64,000 bases of DNA from Hemibagrus wyckioides (GCF_019097595.1 NC_080714.1:22284259-22348258), one strand, 5' to 3'. Counted from the stretch's first letter, positions 1 to 11,526 are shown. Made by a program: numbers and translations. The notes: generated from the letters alone by a model not told the origin.

Positions 1-404
1 AGATAGCCTAAGGTAAAGTCTCAAACTCTGGTTAATGTGCAGACTAACTATAAGTCAGTTGTCTTAAATTCAACACAGTCACAGTATCCTTCAGGGGAAA
101 AAGGGGCTTTCGCCCCACCCCTTCAGGAAGTGAAGTGCTTCTGGAACGCAGTCATTTTGTGGCTGTCAAAGAATGCTGTTTCTAGTAATAACTGTACAAA
201 CTTATGGTAACCGAGATAATATCATGACGATCTCAACCCTGGGAGAGAATAAGGCATCTTTCCACTGAAAAACATTCATCTCGTCTACAGAAGAAGTTGG
301 AGGACTGCAACGTGAAGGCAGTATGTTTAAACAGCAGGAAAACATGACGCAGTGCAGACTGACCACACATTTCTGCTGTGCTGGTCTAATTCTGTGTTCT
401 GACA
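1..404 (+). other. 5' flank of TNFR-like copy 1, duplicated elsewhere
   Basis: This stretch has no gene. It is the head of the repeated TNFR-like unit and has recognisable copies near 43515-43760, 50580-50990 and 58480-58680. Shared landmarks are a GCAGACTAACTATAAGTCAG block and a CTTCCGGAA-like block followed by AACGCAGTCAT. The position matching the conserved MEDC upstream ORF, near 289-300, reads TTGGAGGACTGC here, so its start codon is lost. The role as an ancestral promoter and 5' UTR is inferred from its position ahead of the exon-1 remnant. Confidence 0.5.
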
Positions 405-1195
405 GAATCGTGAAATCCACTTCATTTATATTCGGTAAGCAGGGTGTATGACCCGCTAACGGTCCGCATTCTGAATTGTACCATTTATCAAGTTACCGCA
501 AAATACAAATACTAGTACTGTTTAGTTCCAACACAAAATGTGGGCAGTACATATATGTAGCTTCAGTCGTTATAAAATGGCGTCTCTGTTATTGATTCAA
601 AGCGCAGTAAGGTCCCGAATATTATCTACATAACTCATATACCAATATTTCTTTCTTATCGCGCAGTTTTATTTCAATAGAACCTAAAATGTCAAAAACC
701 TAAAAGTTAGTTATTTTAGTTAGTTAAATATGTCAATATTACCAAAATGCATGTAGAAATATTGAAACTTACTGTGTTAACTCAGGAATGTTGGTGCTGG
801 AGATGTAGATAATTTCTTTTTCTGTGCTGTGTCCTGTTTACCTTATCTGTATCTCAGCGACATCCTGAAGCACACCTCATCCGTATAAGTCAAGATATCG
901 CGGGTGTGGCATCGTTCACAGAGTCAGGAGTTTACTAATACACTGTGGGAGGGTTCATTTCACTTAAACAGTTCTTTAAATACGTGATCAGGAAGATTTT
1001 TTTTAGTATTATCTACGTCAGGGATGCAGATTTTCATTCTTACCAAACAGAAATCACACCTGAGTCTATGAATCATCATTTGACAACGATATTAGTCTAT
1101 GGTTTAATATCGCTGTCAAATGGCAGTGAAGATCCGTTAATACAGATGGGTTAGAATTACGTATGCCACTAACCTCTTGTAGATTTGCAAATTCT

Positions 1196-1610
1196 GAAAT
1201 GTTATACAATCTGTCTTCCCTCTTAAGTCATTTGCCTGACCACCAGAAGGCAGATATTGAAAACATAATTGGTAAGTTCCCAAGCATCTTCCAGAAATGT
1301 TCCCTCTAAGACAACAGTTTTACAACATGACATACAAGTTACTATAACTACACCCATTAGACAATATGCTTATCATATCATTATAATTAAGAGAACAGCT
1401 ATGAAGGAAGAAGTTAACTATTTTTTGGAGCATGGGTTGGCCAAACCCAGCTGTATCCCTTGTTTACTGGTTCCTAAACCTGACCATTCATATCAGCTGT
1501 GCACTGATTACAGGTGGGTTAATGCTTTTACAGTCTGTGATTCTAATTCCTTGCTAAGGATGGACTGTATTGACAAATACAGCAAATCCCTTTTTCAGGA
1601 ACATAACACT
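1196..1610 (+). mobile_element. Ty3/Gypsy reverse transcriptase fragment
   Basis: A short, frameshifted piece of Ty3/Gypsy pol. It reads LPDHQKADIENII, then after a frame break HDIQVTITTPIRQYAY, then EEVNYFLEHGLAKPS, CLLVPKPD and LCTDYRWVNAFTV. These match the N-terminal part of Gypsy reverse transcriptase: the primer-grip approach, the LVPKPD block and the C-T-D-[YF]-R block. The catalytic YVDD region, RNase H and integrase are absent. No LTR is visible beside it. Flanking sequence on its right (1610-1860) resembles 44455-44650 in pseudogene P, so the fragment lies within duplicated unit sequence. Confidence 0.75.
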
Positions 1611-2357
1611 TGGAGTTAAGATTGGTCACCCCTGAATTAACCCATCCATCTTCAGTAGCCCCTTTATTCCAGTCCTGGTGGATCCAGTCCAAGGCAACAT
1701 CCAATTTAACAGCACAATGCACAAACATTAACACCTAGGGTAGATTTAGAGTAGCCAGTTCACTTACTGGTATGTTTTTCAGAGGTGAGAGGAAAAGCCT
1801 TTATGTAGAGATCACTGACAGGATTGAACCTGTGCACTGCACACCTTTTGAAATAGTAGTTTTCTTTAATGATTAGCAGTGATAATTTGCCAAGTTACCT
1901 AAATACTAAGCACACTGTTTTGTTCATTGAAATAACTGAATTGTGCAATACTCATATCTGATTAAAGGTACAGAATGAATACCTTGACAAGTTTTTTTTC
2001 TTTCTCTGTGATTGAGTGTATTTGTGTCAGACAAACATGCATAGTGGTGCATCAGTCAAATAAAGCTGTACTCCTGGTTCTAGTGAAATTACATTTGTTT
2101 ACAACTACACAAAGTAAGTTTCAGATCTTGTTGTTGCCTACATTTTTTGTTTTAAAATGTTATTTGTCTATATAAATAACAATCCAAAACCTATGGATTT
2201 AACAATTTGATCTTGTGAAAAGTAAATTTTGATCCATACGTGTATATGTAGCTAATGTTCGAGTCATAAATCATTATTCTAACTTTTGCTAGCTTGTAAA
2301 ATATATACATTTAAAAAAAAAAAAAAAAAGTGTAAAAAATAAGTGTCTCCAAAACAG
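1611..2357. other. Intron-1 sequence of copy 1, no gene seen
   Basis: AT-rich non-coding sequence. Several blocks are shared with 44530-44975 and 52300-52460, which are the matching intron-1 segments of pseudogene P and copy 6. It ends in the conserved ACTTTTGCTAGCTTGTAAA stretch and the CRD1 splice acceptor. Confidence 0.6.
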
Positions 2358-2399
2358 GGTCTGTGCTGCCCTCATATATGGAAATAAATGCGAGCAAAG

Positions 2400-3125
2400 T
2401 AGGGATGAGCAATACGACAATTTAACACGATATGATAGATACTTTTTTGTTACAATTTTAATGATACTGATACCACTTATTTTAAAGGTGAATGATTTTT
2501 TTTTTAAATAATGTTAATTTTTTAGAAAAAAGATCATTACATGTAAAGGCAAATTACAAACACATACTGGCCATTAATAACAAATTACACAAATATATAC
2601 ACACACACTGTACACACACAGTATATACACACTTATTCATCTAATGGTAGAGTGAGTGTGTACAGTTAATAAAAATAATTATTGTGCTCATTGCACCTAG
2701 ATAGGGTTTGCCTCCCTCAAAACTCTCCTGTAACATCTTTTGTCGGACAGAGGGACACTGGGCAGGTTGTTATTGTTCTGCCTCTTTATAGGTTTCAGTG
2801 TGTGTTTTCAAGTGTTTAAAAAGGTTGTTTGTATTGTTGCTGTGTGTGACTATTTTAATCAAACAATACTGCCTCGGGTTATGTTCTTCCGCTGTTGAGA
2901 AGTAGCACCACATCAGGCTACGTTTCCTTTCCACCTTCGTACCATTCTCTAATGCGGAAGTGTGGTTCTTTCTCTCTCTCACACACACACACAAACATTG
3001 TTATGCAGAAATTAATATAGTTAAAATAGCAATACTGTTTTTTTTTTGTTTTTTTAAAGAAGATATGGATACCAAATGTGAAGCTTCTGAGTATCAATAC
3101 TCCAGCATCGATGTGCACATCCCTA
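2400..3125. mobile_element. hAT-type element inserted in a CRD exon
   Basis: The two ends form terminal inverted repeats: TAGGGATGAGCA on the left and TGCACATCCCTA on the right. They are flanked by 8-bp near-duplicates GAGCAAAG (2392-2399) and GGGCAAAG (3126-3133). TIRs of this type with 8-bp target duplications are typical of hAT elements. Intact paralogues at 9464, 12459, 38351 and 52463 read straight through this point, so they act as empty sites. The element is 726 bp, too short for a full transposase, but keeps a BED-finger-like piece on the minus strand. Confidence 0.8.
2770..2919 (-). pseudogene. hAT BED zinc-finger fragment
   Basis: On the minus strand the reading frame contains YCLIKIVTHSNNTNNLFKHL and then KTHTET. 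It matches the second half of the BED finger found at the N-terminus of many hAT transposases and ZBED proteins: C-x-x-K, then the THSNNTNNL helix, then H-x3-H. The first zinc-binding cysteine is not evident, and no RNase-H-like catalytic domain follows. It is a relic carried by the 726-bp element and supports the hAT assignment made from the termini. Confidence 0.65.
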
Positions 3126-3264
3126 GGGCAAAGTGACTGTCAGCAGCTGAAGAAGGCTGTCCTCTGTGTGCTATAGGTATGACATGGTGATACTTTTGTA
3201 ATAGAATCATGCTATGAAGTAAAAGAAGGTACAGCTAAATAAAAAGGTGTAAAGTTAACAAAAA

Positions 3265-4099
3265 TTAACCCTTGTATCTTCCTCCCATTCACTATAAAAT
3301 TTCCATTGATTGATTGAACTTGACCCTGTCTGTTTTGATCGCTTATAAAAAAATGAGGTATGTATGATCTTTTTTTTTTTGTTTCATCTTTTTAGTCAGC
3401 TTGTTTCCAACACATTAACATATATTTTGCACTTTTCTAAAAAAATATTTGGTATGATAAACCTCATTTATATAAAATGATACCGCATTTTTTAATTAAA
3501 AAAAAGCAGAAATTCTGAATTATTTTCACTATGGTAATGATCAGAGCAACATAAGTAGATGGAATATCACAGACTGGTATTTGTCAAAGTGTAGTCAGGA
3601 TATTGTCTTAAAACCGTTTTTTTTTTTAATGGCAGCAAATAGTCACACCTGTGGTCCTCCCGGGTCAAACTGACCCGGTCTGATATGATTGCTTATAAAT
3701 TAAAGTCTATAATGCTAAAAAAAATTTTTTACTTGTCATACCCTTTTTGACCTACCTCTTTGAGCATCTGACCTACCAACATGGGGCCCCCACACACACC
3801 CCACTCAAAAACATGGCATATGTTCATGTACATAAAACTTTTACACCTCTTATGCTTTTTATTGAGACCCATTGCACTACTAAATGTGGCCAGGTCAAAT
3901 TGACCCGGGAAGGCAACAGGTGTTACAAAAATTATTCACACATTGTATATCAATTTTAATATTTAATATTAATTTTTAAAGAGCATAGTATGAACCATCC
4001 ATGTAATTTTCATGCAAATATATGAAAGAAAACCCAAATTATGACATTTTAAACATTTTTCACCGGGTCAAATTGACATGAAGACTGCAGGAGGGTTAA
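3265..4099. mobile_element. piggyBac-like non-autonomous element
   Basis: Both ends show TTAA followed inward by a CCCT block: TTAACCCTTGTATC on the left and GCAGGAGGGTTAA on the right. Inverted GGGTCAAANTGACCCG motifs recur at about 3661-3680, 3891-3909 and 4063-4078. TTAA targets and ends of this kind fit piggyBac-type MITEs in fish. No transposase is present. A nested or composite structure is possible because the strongest GGGTCAA inverted pair (3661 and 4063) is internal. Confidence 0.45.
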
Positions 4100-4377
4100 T
4101 CCATTTTCAGTAAATGCTTTATCCTGGCTAGGGTTATGGTAGATCCAGAGATAAATTGAGGGAATGCTGCAGACTGGAGGAGATGTAAAGAGATCACCTC
4201 TTGGTGTTGAATGGAGACGTAGTGGAAGTGCTTGGTGAATGACTTCTTAATGGCCCAAAAGGTCACCCATCTAGGGTCAGAACAACTAGGGGTGATAAAA
4301 GGGACATACAATGAGGGATTCACTAGTGGCTGAGGTTTACCTTGTTGGATGGACAATAGCCTTTTCTAGGCTTCCAG
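4100..4377. repeat. Dispersed TTTATCCTGGC repeat and unidentified sequence
   Basis: The first 50 bases (CAGTAAATGCTTTATCCTGG onward) match a dispersed repeat that recurs at about 9655, 12635, 38540, 45170 and 45485. The remainder may be the edge of the adjacent Gypsy gag fragment. I found no convincing open frame. Confidence 0.5.
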
Positions 4378-4840
4378 ACCTCAGAGGGGATGACTGAAGA
4401 CCTGTCTGAATTCTTCCACAAAGGCAGAGTAGGGGAAACAGAATGGACTTTGGGCCTCCCCACTGGCTATGGCATGGCCCAAGACAGGGCTCTTCTGGAG
4501 AGAATGGTGATAATATAGGCTATCTTCACCCTAACTGAAGAGAAAGACTTTGGTTGTAACTCAAATGAGAGCACATGGTGTCAGGAAACCATCGCAAGCA
4601 CTAGGGTCTCATGAAAAGCTCAGAGGTGGAGGAAGTCGGGGTTCGGCAAAAGGAGTTGGTTTTAGAATCACTGGCTGAGGTCCTGGTGCTGGAGTTGTGG
4701 CAGGACCAGTCGGCAGTTGCTGAAAAATCTCTTGGAGCATTGTGCAAATGCCAGAGCAGGCCATCGTGTTTGGCCGTCAAGACTTAATGCTGGACTAAGA
4801 CAGCCTCCTGACAAGCAACTGCCCCACGGAGGTCCTGGGC
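4378..4840 (-). mobile_element. Ty3/Gypsy gag fragment, minus strand
   Basis: Read on the minus strand, broken frames give FAEPRLPPP, then DPSACDGFLTPCALIFELQP, then KIAYIITILSRRALSWA. This is the recognisable core of the Gypsy-type Gag seen in fish retroelements and in domesticated RTL/PEG10 proteins: a P-rich stretch, a G-F-L-x-Q/P-C block, and the KIAYIITLLSGRALAWA-like helix. It contains stop codons and is a relic. Its orientation is opposite to the RT fragment at 1196-1610, so the two are probably separate insertions. Confidence 0.65.
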
Positions 4841-5294
4841 ATGGGACGAATCTGCTGGGTTCATGTCTGTCTCAGTGTTTGCCAAGAATGTGAGGACAGG
4901 ACTAGTGTGAAGACTTCAAAGAAATCAAAGGGGGTGAACCCCAATGCAAATAACCAGGTCACAGTTCTGGAAAAATGTTTACTTATCTTTACTCAGATGA
5001 TAATGCAAATCAAATACAGAAAGTCAGCTCAAAATGTTCCCATGTAGACATGATTACAGAGACTGAAAATCAACAAAAAGGCAGTGAGAGCCTCTTGTGG
5101 CCAGAAATAAAGTCCACAACCCTGACAAGTTCTTTGATCGACACTGTCTGTTCTCAGCTATTAGCCAATCAGTGCAATAACATAAATGCTCTAACCTAAT
5201 TCGTCAAACATTCCTCCTCATTGGAGTAAAATCAAGTTCAACATGAAGGCGTGTGACGCTTAATAATGTAATAAACATGTCAATTTCCACAAGC
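4841..5294. other. Unassigned intergenic sequence
   Basis: No gene or repeat family could be assigned. It may be 5' sequence of the hAT element whose transposase starts near 5295. Confidence 0.4.
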
Positions 5295-6583
5295 ATGCCG
5301 CCAACAAAGTGGTCCAAGTATGGAAAAAAGTGCAACAAAGACTAGGAAGAGGATACACAACTTAAAGACGGTCAAGTGGTTGATGATGAATGTAAAGCAA
5401 TGTGCAGGTACTATAAAACGGAGACTCGCGCTCACCATGAAGATCTCCTACAACATGCAAGCACAGACAACCACAAGAGAAATTCCAAGCCATTTTCGTC
5501 AACACGTCTAATGGACATCAGTTTTACAGTGTCAAAATCTTCGACTGTAAATCAAAAGGCTGAGCTTCAGCTAGCATGTTATTGTCACACAGCATTCAGT
5601 TTAGTTGATCACTTGAGTGAATTGGTAAATGCGGCCTTTGAAAAGGACTTGAGCATCCATCGTACAAAATGTACAGCACTTATCAACAATGTCAAAACTC
5701 TGTGCATGTTCAAAAACTTGTTAAAAGATCTCAGAGAGACTTTACTTCACATTGCTACGATAAAGCAGCTGTATGTAGTAGTGCTTTATTTCAGTGTCTC
5801 ATTGAACAAAATTGTTTCAACATTTTTGGGCTTAGTGGATATGCAGGGAGAGACAGCAAAAGCAATCGCGACAACACTGAAAGATTTCTTGACAATATTG
5901 GTCTTGATTTCAAGAAGTGTGTTGGCATTGGAACTGTTGGCTGTAGTGTCATGGTTGGACGGAAAAACTCAGTTTATACTCACCTTCTCAAAAAGAATGA
6001 GAAACTGCGACTGCTTAAGTGAGTGTGTCATTCATTGCAACTTTGTGCCAGCAAAGCCGTTAAAACACTGCCTCAAAATCTCTTTAATGTCATTTTTTTT
6101 GTACACTTATCTCAAGAGTAATCACACCCAGCTCCATTCCTCCTTCTGATTCCAAACTCCTTGGTGCCAATTTGAATTGCCAATCATCTGCCCAAGTGTG
6201 CGGATAATTTCAGTGTGTAGTTTTCTATTGCTCTTGGTGAAGCAAAGCTTAACAGCACCATCGAAACAAATATGAAGAACAGATGCCGGGATTTCCTTCT
6301 GGAAACAACAAAGCCTATGCAGAATAGGCTCCCAGTAAATATCAATACCTGGAAATTCATGACATCATTCAGCCCATCAGTGATTCTATTACAAAACAAA
6401 CCACAGTTAGCCACAGTATCCATGCTGAAAATGGTGATGGTCATTGGTGATCTCAGGGCCCTGGATGCACAGTATCAGGCAATCAACTTCCAGGAGTGGA
6501 AAACAAAGAATGACTGTCAAGCGGAACAGTTCTGGACCAAAGTTTTGAACTACAAGGACAGCAAGTGGGGAGCAGTGTTTTAA
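5295..6583 (+). pseudogene. hAT-family transposase pseudogene
   Basis: The N-terminus starts at an ATG at 5295 (MPPTKWSKYGKKCNKD) and is followed by a stop. It continues with a zinc-finger-like block (CRYYKTETRAHHEDLLQHAS), then LVDHLSELVNAAF, HRTKCTALINNV and YFSVSLNKIVSTFLGLV. After a +1 shift comes FLDNIGLDFKKCVGIGTVGC, then SVMVGRKNSVYTHL. The last part (6272-6583) gives a C-terminal piece ending FQEWKTKND. This order fits hAT transposases of the ZBED/DUF4371 type. The segment where LIIDESTD is expected, near 5750, is missing, and there are several frameshifts. It is inactive. Confidence 0.75.
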
Positions 6584-7420
6584 AGATCTGGCCCTGTTTG
6601 CAATGCTGATGTCAAAGGTTTTTTTTTTCCTAAATGAACAATGTAAACTGCAGAACAGAATGGGCCAGAAGACTCAGTAGCATATGGTGCATTTGCAAGG
6701 ACTTTGTCCCGAGCCAAGAGATGTTGCACCGCTTCAATTCTGGGATGTAGAGAGATGGAGAGGAGACAGGGGGGATGATAGACAGTGCAACGGAGGAGCT
6801 GGATGACCTTCTTTTGTAAGGTAAATTTTTAATTTTGAAAATGTTTTTGTAATGTATTAGTTATCACAGGCTATAATAAAAATAAAACATACTAATACTA
6901 GGTCTATACTAATAATAACAACAGTATTTTTATATTTTATATTTTATTTTATATATATTTTATTAGGCTATAAATATGTGGCTATGTTACAGCTCCCCTC
7001 TTAATGCTCTTGTCTATTTCTCCTTTTGCATTTCTTCAATCCTATTCTGCTCACAGGTGGTCGGAGATGAGTGAAGAGTGGGTGCGCTCCTACCTTGTTG
7101 CAGTTTGCTGATTTTTGTTCTGTTCTGTTTTGTTTCTGCTGTTCAAATAAAAAAGTGGTTTCAGTTTACTATGTTGCAGGCTCATTTATTGATAGTAAAT
7201 AATTGCTAATAAATAATATTGATGATAATCGATAATCAAATAATACTGGGTTTGTTTTTGAAGCTGCAGTTGCTTATAGACCCTGTTCTGTTAGTAAACG
7301 ATATGAGGTTTTTTTTGTGGGCGGTGCTTGGGTGAAGGCGGAAACATTCTCCTGACCGCTTTGTCTGCTTCCCGAAAGCAACTGGTTTTGTCGGTAAGAC
7401 AAAAAAAACTTTAAAAAAAA
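6584..7420. other. AT-rich non-coding, probable hAT 3' sequence
   Basis: There is no open frame of interest. Part of it probably belongs to the 3' end of the preceding hAT element, but I could not identify its terminus. The copy-2 unit begins abruptly at about 7425. Confidence 0.4.
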
Positions 7421-7944
7421 ATGTAAGTTGTTTTTATACGAGCGAATAAATTATACTAATGTTCTGTTTAACGCCAAAGATAAACGCCAGACCTGTTTAG
7501 TTATAACGAGAGATGTTTGCAGTACATATATGAGTATAGTTTCAGTTTCAAGTTTTAAGTTTTTCAGTCTCAAAAAATGGCACAAAATGGCGCCTGTAAA
7601 GTTTAGTCACGGACAGTAAGATCCCAAGTGTTATCTACATAATCCACACCTCAATCTGTCTTTCTCCTTTTGGCGCAGTTTGCATTTCATTACAGCATAA
7701 AATGTTAATATGTCTGTAGTGCCGAAACACATGTAGAAATGTAGGAACTTGTGTTAGCGCGGTAAAGTTAGTTTTAGGTTCTATAATCGCCGGAAATTCG
7801 GCTAGGCTGCTTTAGGGACCGTCTACAAATTTACATCTCAGTACAAAACGAAGTCCAGTAATTAATACAAATTATGTTTACAAAGCCATAGTAAATGACT
7901 TGTGGACAAACTGACTGAAAATATTTAGCAAATATGTCGCCTTA

Positions 7945-8840
7945 GACAATACCTCCCCTAATGTACAGAACACAACTATTTTTAGAGAAAAAACAAATAC
8001 AGAAATTCATGTGGTTAGTCATGTTCCAAAGATTGTAGTACATTTGTAGTGACAAGACTGACATTTTGCCAATATCTCCCTTACTGTATATACAGTCCAT
8101 AATTATTCTTAGAAAAAAAATGACCATTCATTTCACCAAAATGATTTTTTTTATGTTCCAAAGGTTGAAAATATCACCTTTACTGTATGTACAGTATACA
8201 AATACTTTCTTTAAAAAATACTGTAATTCGCCAAAAGGGTTGTTTCATGTTCCAAAGGTTGTAGTACAATTCCTAATGGCTAGACTGACTTACTACAGCT
8301 GAACCTTTGACAATATCACCCTTACTGTATGTACAGTACACAATTATTCTAAGAAAAAAAAATACTGTAATTCACCAAAATGGATTTTTATTATGTTCCA
8401 AAGGTTGTAGTACATTCATAGGGACAAAACTAATTTACTACAGGTAAAATTTTGCCAATATCACCCTTACTGTACATACAGTACATAATTATTCGTGTAA
8501 AACAATTACTGTAATTCACCAAAAGGATTTTTTTTTTATGTTCCAAAGGTTGTAGTACATTCCTAGTGTCCAGACTGACTTACTACAGCTGAAATTTTGC
8601 CAATATCACCCTTACTGTATGTACAGCATACAAATATTATTAAATTACTGTAAATACAGTAAGGGAGAGATCAGCAAATTCTCACCTGTTGTAAGTCAGT
8701 CTAGACACTAGGAATCTACTACAACCTTTATGAACAGCCGTTTGGGTATTTACAGTAGTTTATGAACATAATTGTGTACTGTACATATATGATATAAGGT
8801 ATTGGAAAAATGTCACCTGTAGTAAATCACTATGAGTAAT
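7945..8840. repeat. Tandem satellite of about 145 bp with palindromic core
   Basis: Degenerate tandem units share CAATATCACCCTTACTGTA, then GTACAGTACA, then ATTCACCAAAA and ATGTTCCAAAGGTTGTAGTA. The core TACTGTA-NN-TACAGTA falls near 8082, 8175, 8317, 8463 and 8606. The last three starts are 146 and 143 bp apart. From about 8640 the sequence turns into a partly inverted copy (TACAGTAAGGG, then CCTTTATGAACA). It lies in intron 1 of copy 2 and is not seen in the other units. Confidence 0.75.
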
Positions 8841-9649
8841 ACAAGCTTTACAGTTTGACAATGTGTTATTTTAAAAAGTCACTTTAAAAGTCACTTTATT
8901 TAAAATATATTGGTCATTTTGAACCCAGTCGGTGGAATTTTCAGACGACCCATTATGCATGAAACGCTGCAACAATCCGTCAAAGCTTTCTCCGCTTTAA
9001 ATTTGCTGCTACAATACGATTAGGCAGTTTTGAAAAATTATTTTCACGTCGATATAAAGTTGTTGCATATAGTTAAAACTAATCGTGGTAAAGGTATCTT
9101 TGTAAAACTGTCGACTTGAGAACAGTGGCAATCGAAATCGTATGTCTGGCGAATATCGAACCTAAAACTAAATTTACTGTGCTACTTGTGTTCAGGCTAT
9201 TATCACCGTGCGTAGGAGGATGCATAGGACGGTCCTAAAGGAGTAGATGATTTGATTTATTTAAATATTGCTCAGGAAAGAGAGATCCGATCAGATATCC
9301 AGATACACACGTCACTTGATGTTGACAAGTGTAAACGTGCCATGTTCTAATTGACTGATGATCTAATATTACTACCGATATATAATGTTTGTAAAACAGT
9401 GTTCTAACTTTTACTAGCCTATAAACTGTTTACACATGTTCAAAAAACATTGTCTCCAAACAGGTATCTGTGCTGCCCTCACATATGGAAGTAAATGCGG
9501 GCGAAGTGAATATCTATCAGCAGCTGAAGAATGCTGTCCTATGTGTGCTATAGGTAGGACATGGTGATACTTTTGTAATGCAATCAGGTCATTAAGTAAT
9601 AGAAAGTGCAGCTAAATAACAGATATAAAGTTGTTAACATGTCTTAAAT

Positions 9650-9870
9650 TCATTCATCCATCTTCAGTAAGTGCTTTATCCTGGCCAGGGTTGTGATGGC
9701 TACAGAGCCAATCCCGTGAACACTGGGTGTATCGCAGGGATACACCTTGGATGCCAGTCTGTCACAGGACATATCATACAGCTAATCAAACTACCAACAT
9801 GGTTTTGGTCAGTGGGAGGAACCCTGACAACCCAGACATGCAGAGCTGTGTAGTGGCTGTGCCATCACAG
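9650..9870. repeat. Dispersed TTTATCCTGG repeat in intron 2 of copy 2
   Basis: The repeat begins ATTCATCCATCTTCAGTAAG and TGCTTTATCCTGG, continues through AACACTGGGTGTA and GGATACACC, and ends near ACCCAGACATGCAGAGCTGTG. Copies at the matching site occur in copy 3 (12630-12850 plus 14445-14475), copy 5 (38535-38775) and, twice, pseudogene P (45170-45310 and 45480-45640). It was therefore present in the ancestral unit's intron 2. The class is unresolved. Confidence 0.6.
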
Positions 9871-11526
9871 ACAGTTAAAAAAAAATGTTGATATAGAATG
9901 TCTTTACTTAAAATATCATTTTGTTTAATATTCAGTTTCATCTGAAATGTAATCTTTCTCTTTCTTCAGTGATTTATCTGGCTTAGCTGGCTGTTTTGTT
10001 GATATTTGTTCTCATTGCAGCTTTTTAAAAATCTTAAGCAGATGAATTTATGAAGAGTTTTTGAGGTGAATTCTTTCACATATCTGTCCTCTCATCAGTT
10101 TCTCATCAGTTCATATTACTCTGTTCTGCAGGGTCAGTGGTTCAGAAAGACTGTCATGGTGTTTACAGTACAACATGCAAACCTTGCTCTAAAGGAACAT
10201 TTATGAATGAACCAAATGGTTTTCACAACTGTTTTGAGTGTAACAGACAGTTTAAAAATAGTAGTTTATTAATTAGTTGAAGGTTATCCAATTAATCAGC
10301 ATTTTTTCTATTTAAATGTCTTTAATGAAAAAATAATTTGGTTAAATATTCAATTTCATCTGAATTTTCCTCTCATGCTCACAGCTCTTTAAAGACAGTC
10401 TTATGTAGATATTTTTATGATGACACTTGTGGTGAATTCTGTCACATAACTGTCTTTTAATCAGTTTCTCATCAGTTCATATTGTCTCTGTTCTGCAGGG
10501 TTTGTGGTTTGGGAAGACTGCAGTAGTGATTCCAGTACAATATGTACCTCTTGTTCAAAAGGAACATTTATGAATAAAACTAATGGGAGCTTCAGCTGTT
10601 TTCAGTGTAAAACCTGTGAAAATGGTAAATATCATTCTTCCTGTTTGTATTTAATTCTTTTTTCAGTAAATTTAATTAACTATTTTTGTAATCTCATGTT
10701 CTCCTTCTAGGAATTTATATTTCACAAGACCGTACAACAATAAAGAATACAGTCTGTGGTAGATTGAATTAGTAAATGGTAGCTACTTCCAATAGCGCTT
10801 ACATTTTGTATTTAATACAGTTCCCTGAAAATCTAATAATGTTGAAGTTTGGACAAAAATGTGTTAAAACATCAGATGAATCAAAAACAATAAATGATAC
10901 ATTACAAAAGGAAGTCAGATGCCTTTTTCCTTAAATAATAAAAACATTAATTTTTAATAAGACATAAGGTTAAAGATGTGCAGCACAGTGAGATTTTAGC
11001 CACAGGACTTTGAACCACTGCTTCCTTACTAGAGGCCAAAAAATGGAATTTGCTCCTGTTTTGTTTGTGCCCATATTTAACATTGAAATTCTTTGCATGC
11101 CATACAGTGATTGTTAATGCCTTCTATGAATGTTAATTTATGATCTTTGTAGTTTTTATAAATAATGCTTCTTTTTAGAAATTAAAATTGCCCTATAAGT
11201 CACTTAGTCCAGTCCACTAAGTCCAGTATACCGGTAAAAAGGGTTAAACACAGATGAATAGTCTGTTTGTAATGTTGTGTTTTATTGTAGTGAATTTGTA
11301 ATGTATAAAACTTATAGTTTTATATTTGAACCACAGACAAGCAAACAGAAGTGAGTGGTATTCATTTTTTCTATTTCAAGCAACATATCAGTTCGTTATG
11401 TAAAATTTTTAATTTTAACTATACAGACCTATGGTTAAACTGGTTACAGATATAATATTCCCTTGATCGTGACCCAGACAGAGAAAGCCATCTCTCTTTT
11501 GAGAAATAACACAACTAAAGAAGAAA

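Larger units (their letters stand above)
405..3176 (+). pseudogene. TNFRSF14-like pseudogene, copy 1 (exon 1 and CRD1 remnants)
   Basis: Two pieces of the array gene survive. The exon-1 remnant (about 405-435) ends in the usual TTCG|GTAAGC donor, but the start ATG has become GTG and about nine bases of the signal-peptide core are missing. The first CRD exon begins at 2358 after CCAAAACAG. It runs to 2399, is interrupted by a 726-bp hAT element, and resumes to the donor at 3176/3177 with the AEEGCPLCAIG-like end. One base is also missing just after the acceptor, which shifts the frame. No CRD2, CRD3, CRD4 or membrane exons follow. The gene is dead. Intron 1 also carries a Ty3/Gypsy fragment. 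Confidence 0.8.
7430..11350 (+). pseudogene. TNFRSF14-like pseudogene, copy 2 (chimeric, two CRD2 exons)
   Basis: Intron-1 sequence starts at about 7430 with no exon 1. Then come an intact CRD1 exon (9464-9553), a CRD2 exon of the copy-3 type (10132 to about 10245) that loses its 3' end and donor, and a second, complete CRD2 exon of the copy-6 type (10499-10624). The CRD3 exon (10711-10773) has Arg for the first Cys (QDRTT) and ends at a TAG after RLN. It is fused there to sequence that is intron 3 in copy 6 (about 53480). CRD4 is missing. The membrane exon survives only as 11311-11350 before its GTGAGT donor. The order suggests unequal exchange between two unit subtypes followed by deletions. 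Confidence 0.8.

Noticed and set aside
130..160. Conserved CTTCCGGAA-like block as an ETS or STAT site in the promoter
   Set aside because: It recurs in several unit heads, but conservation may simply reflect duplication, and the start sites are unknown.
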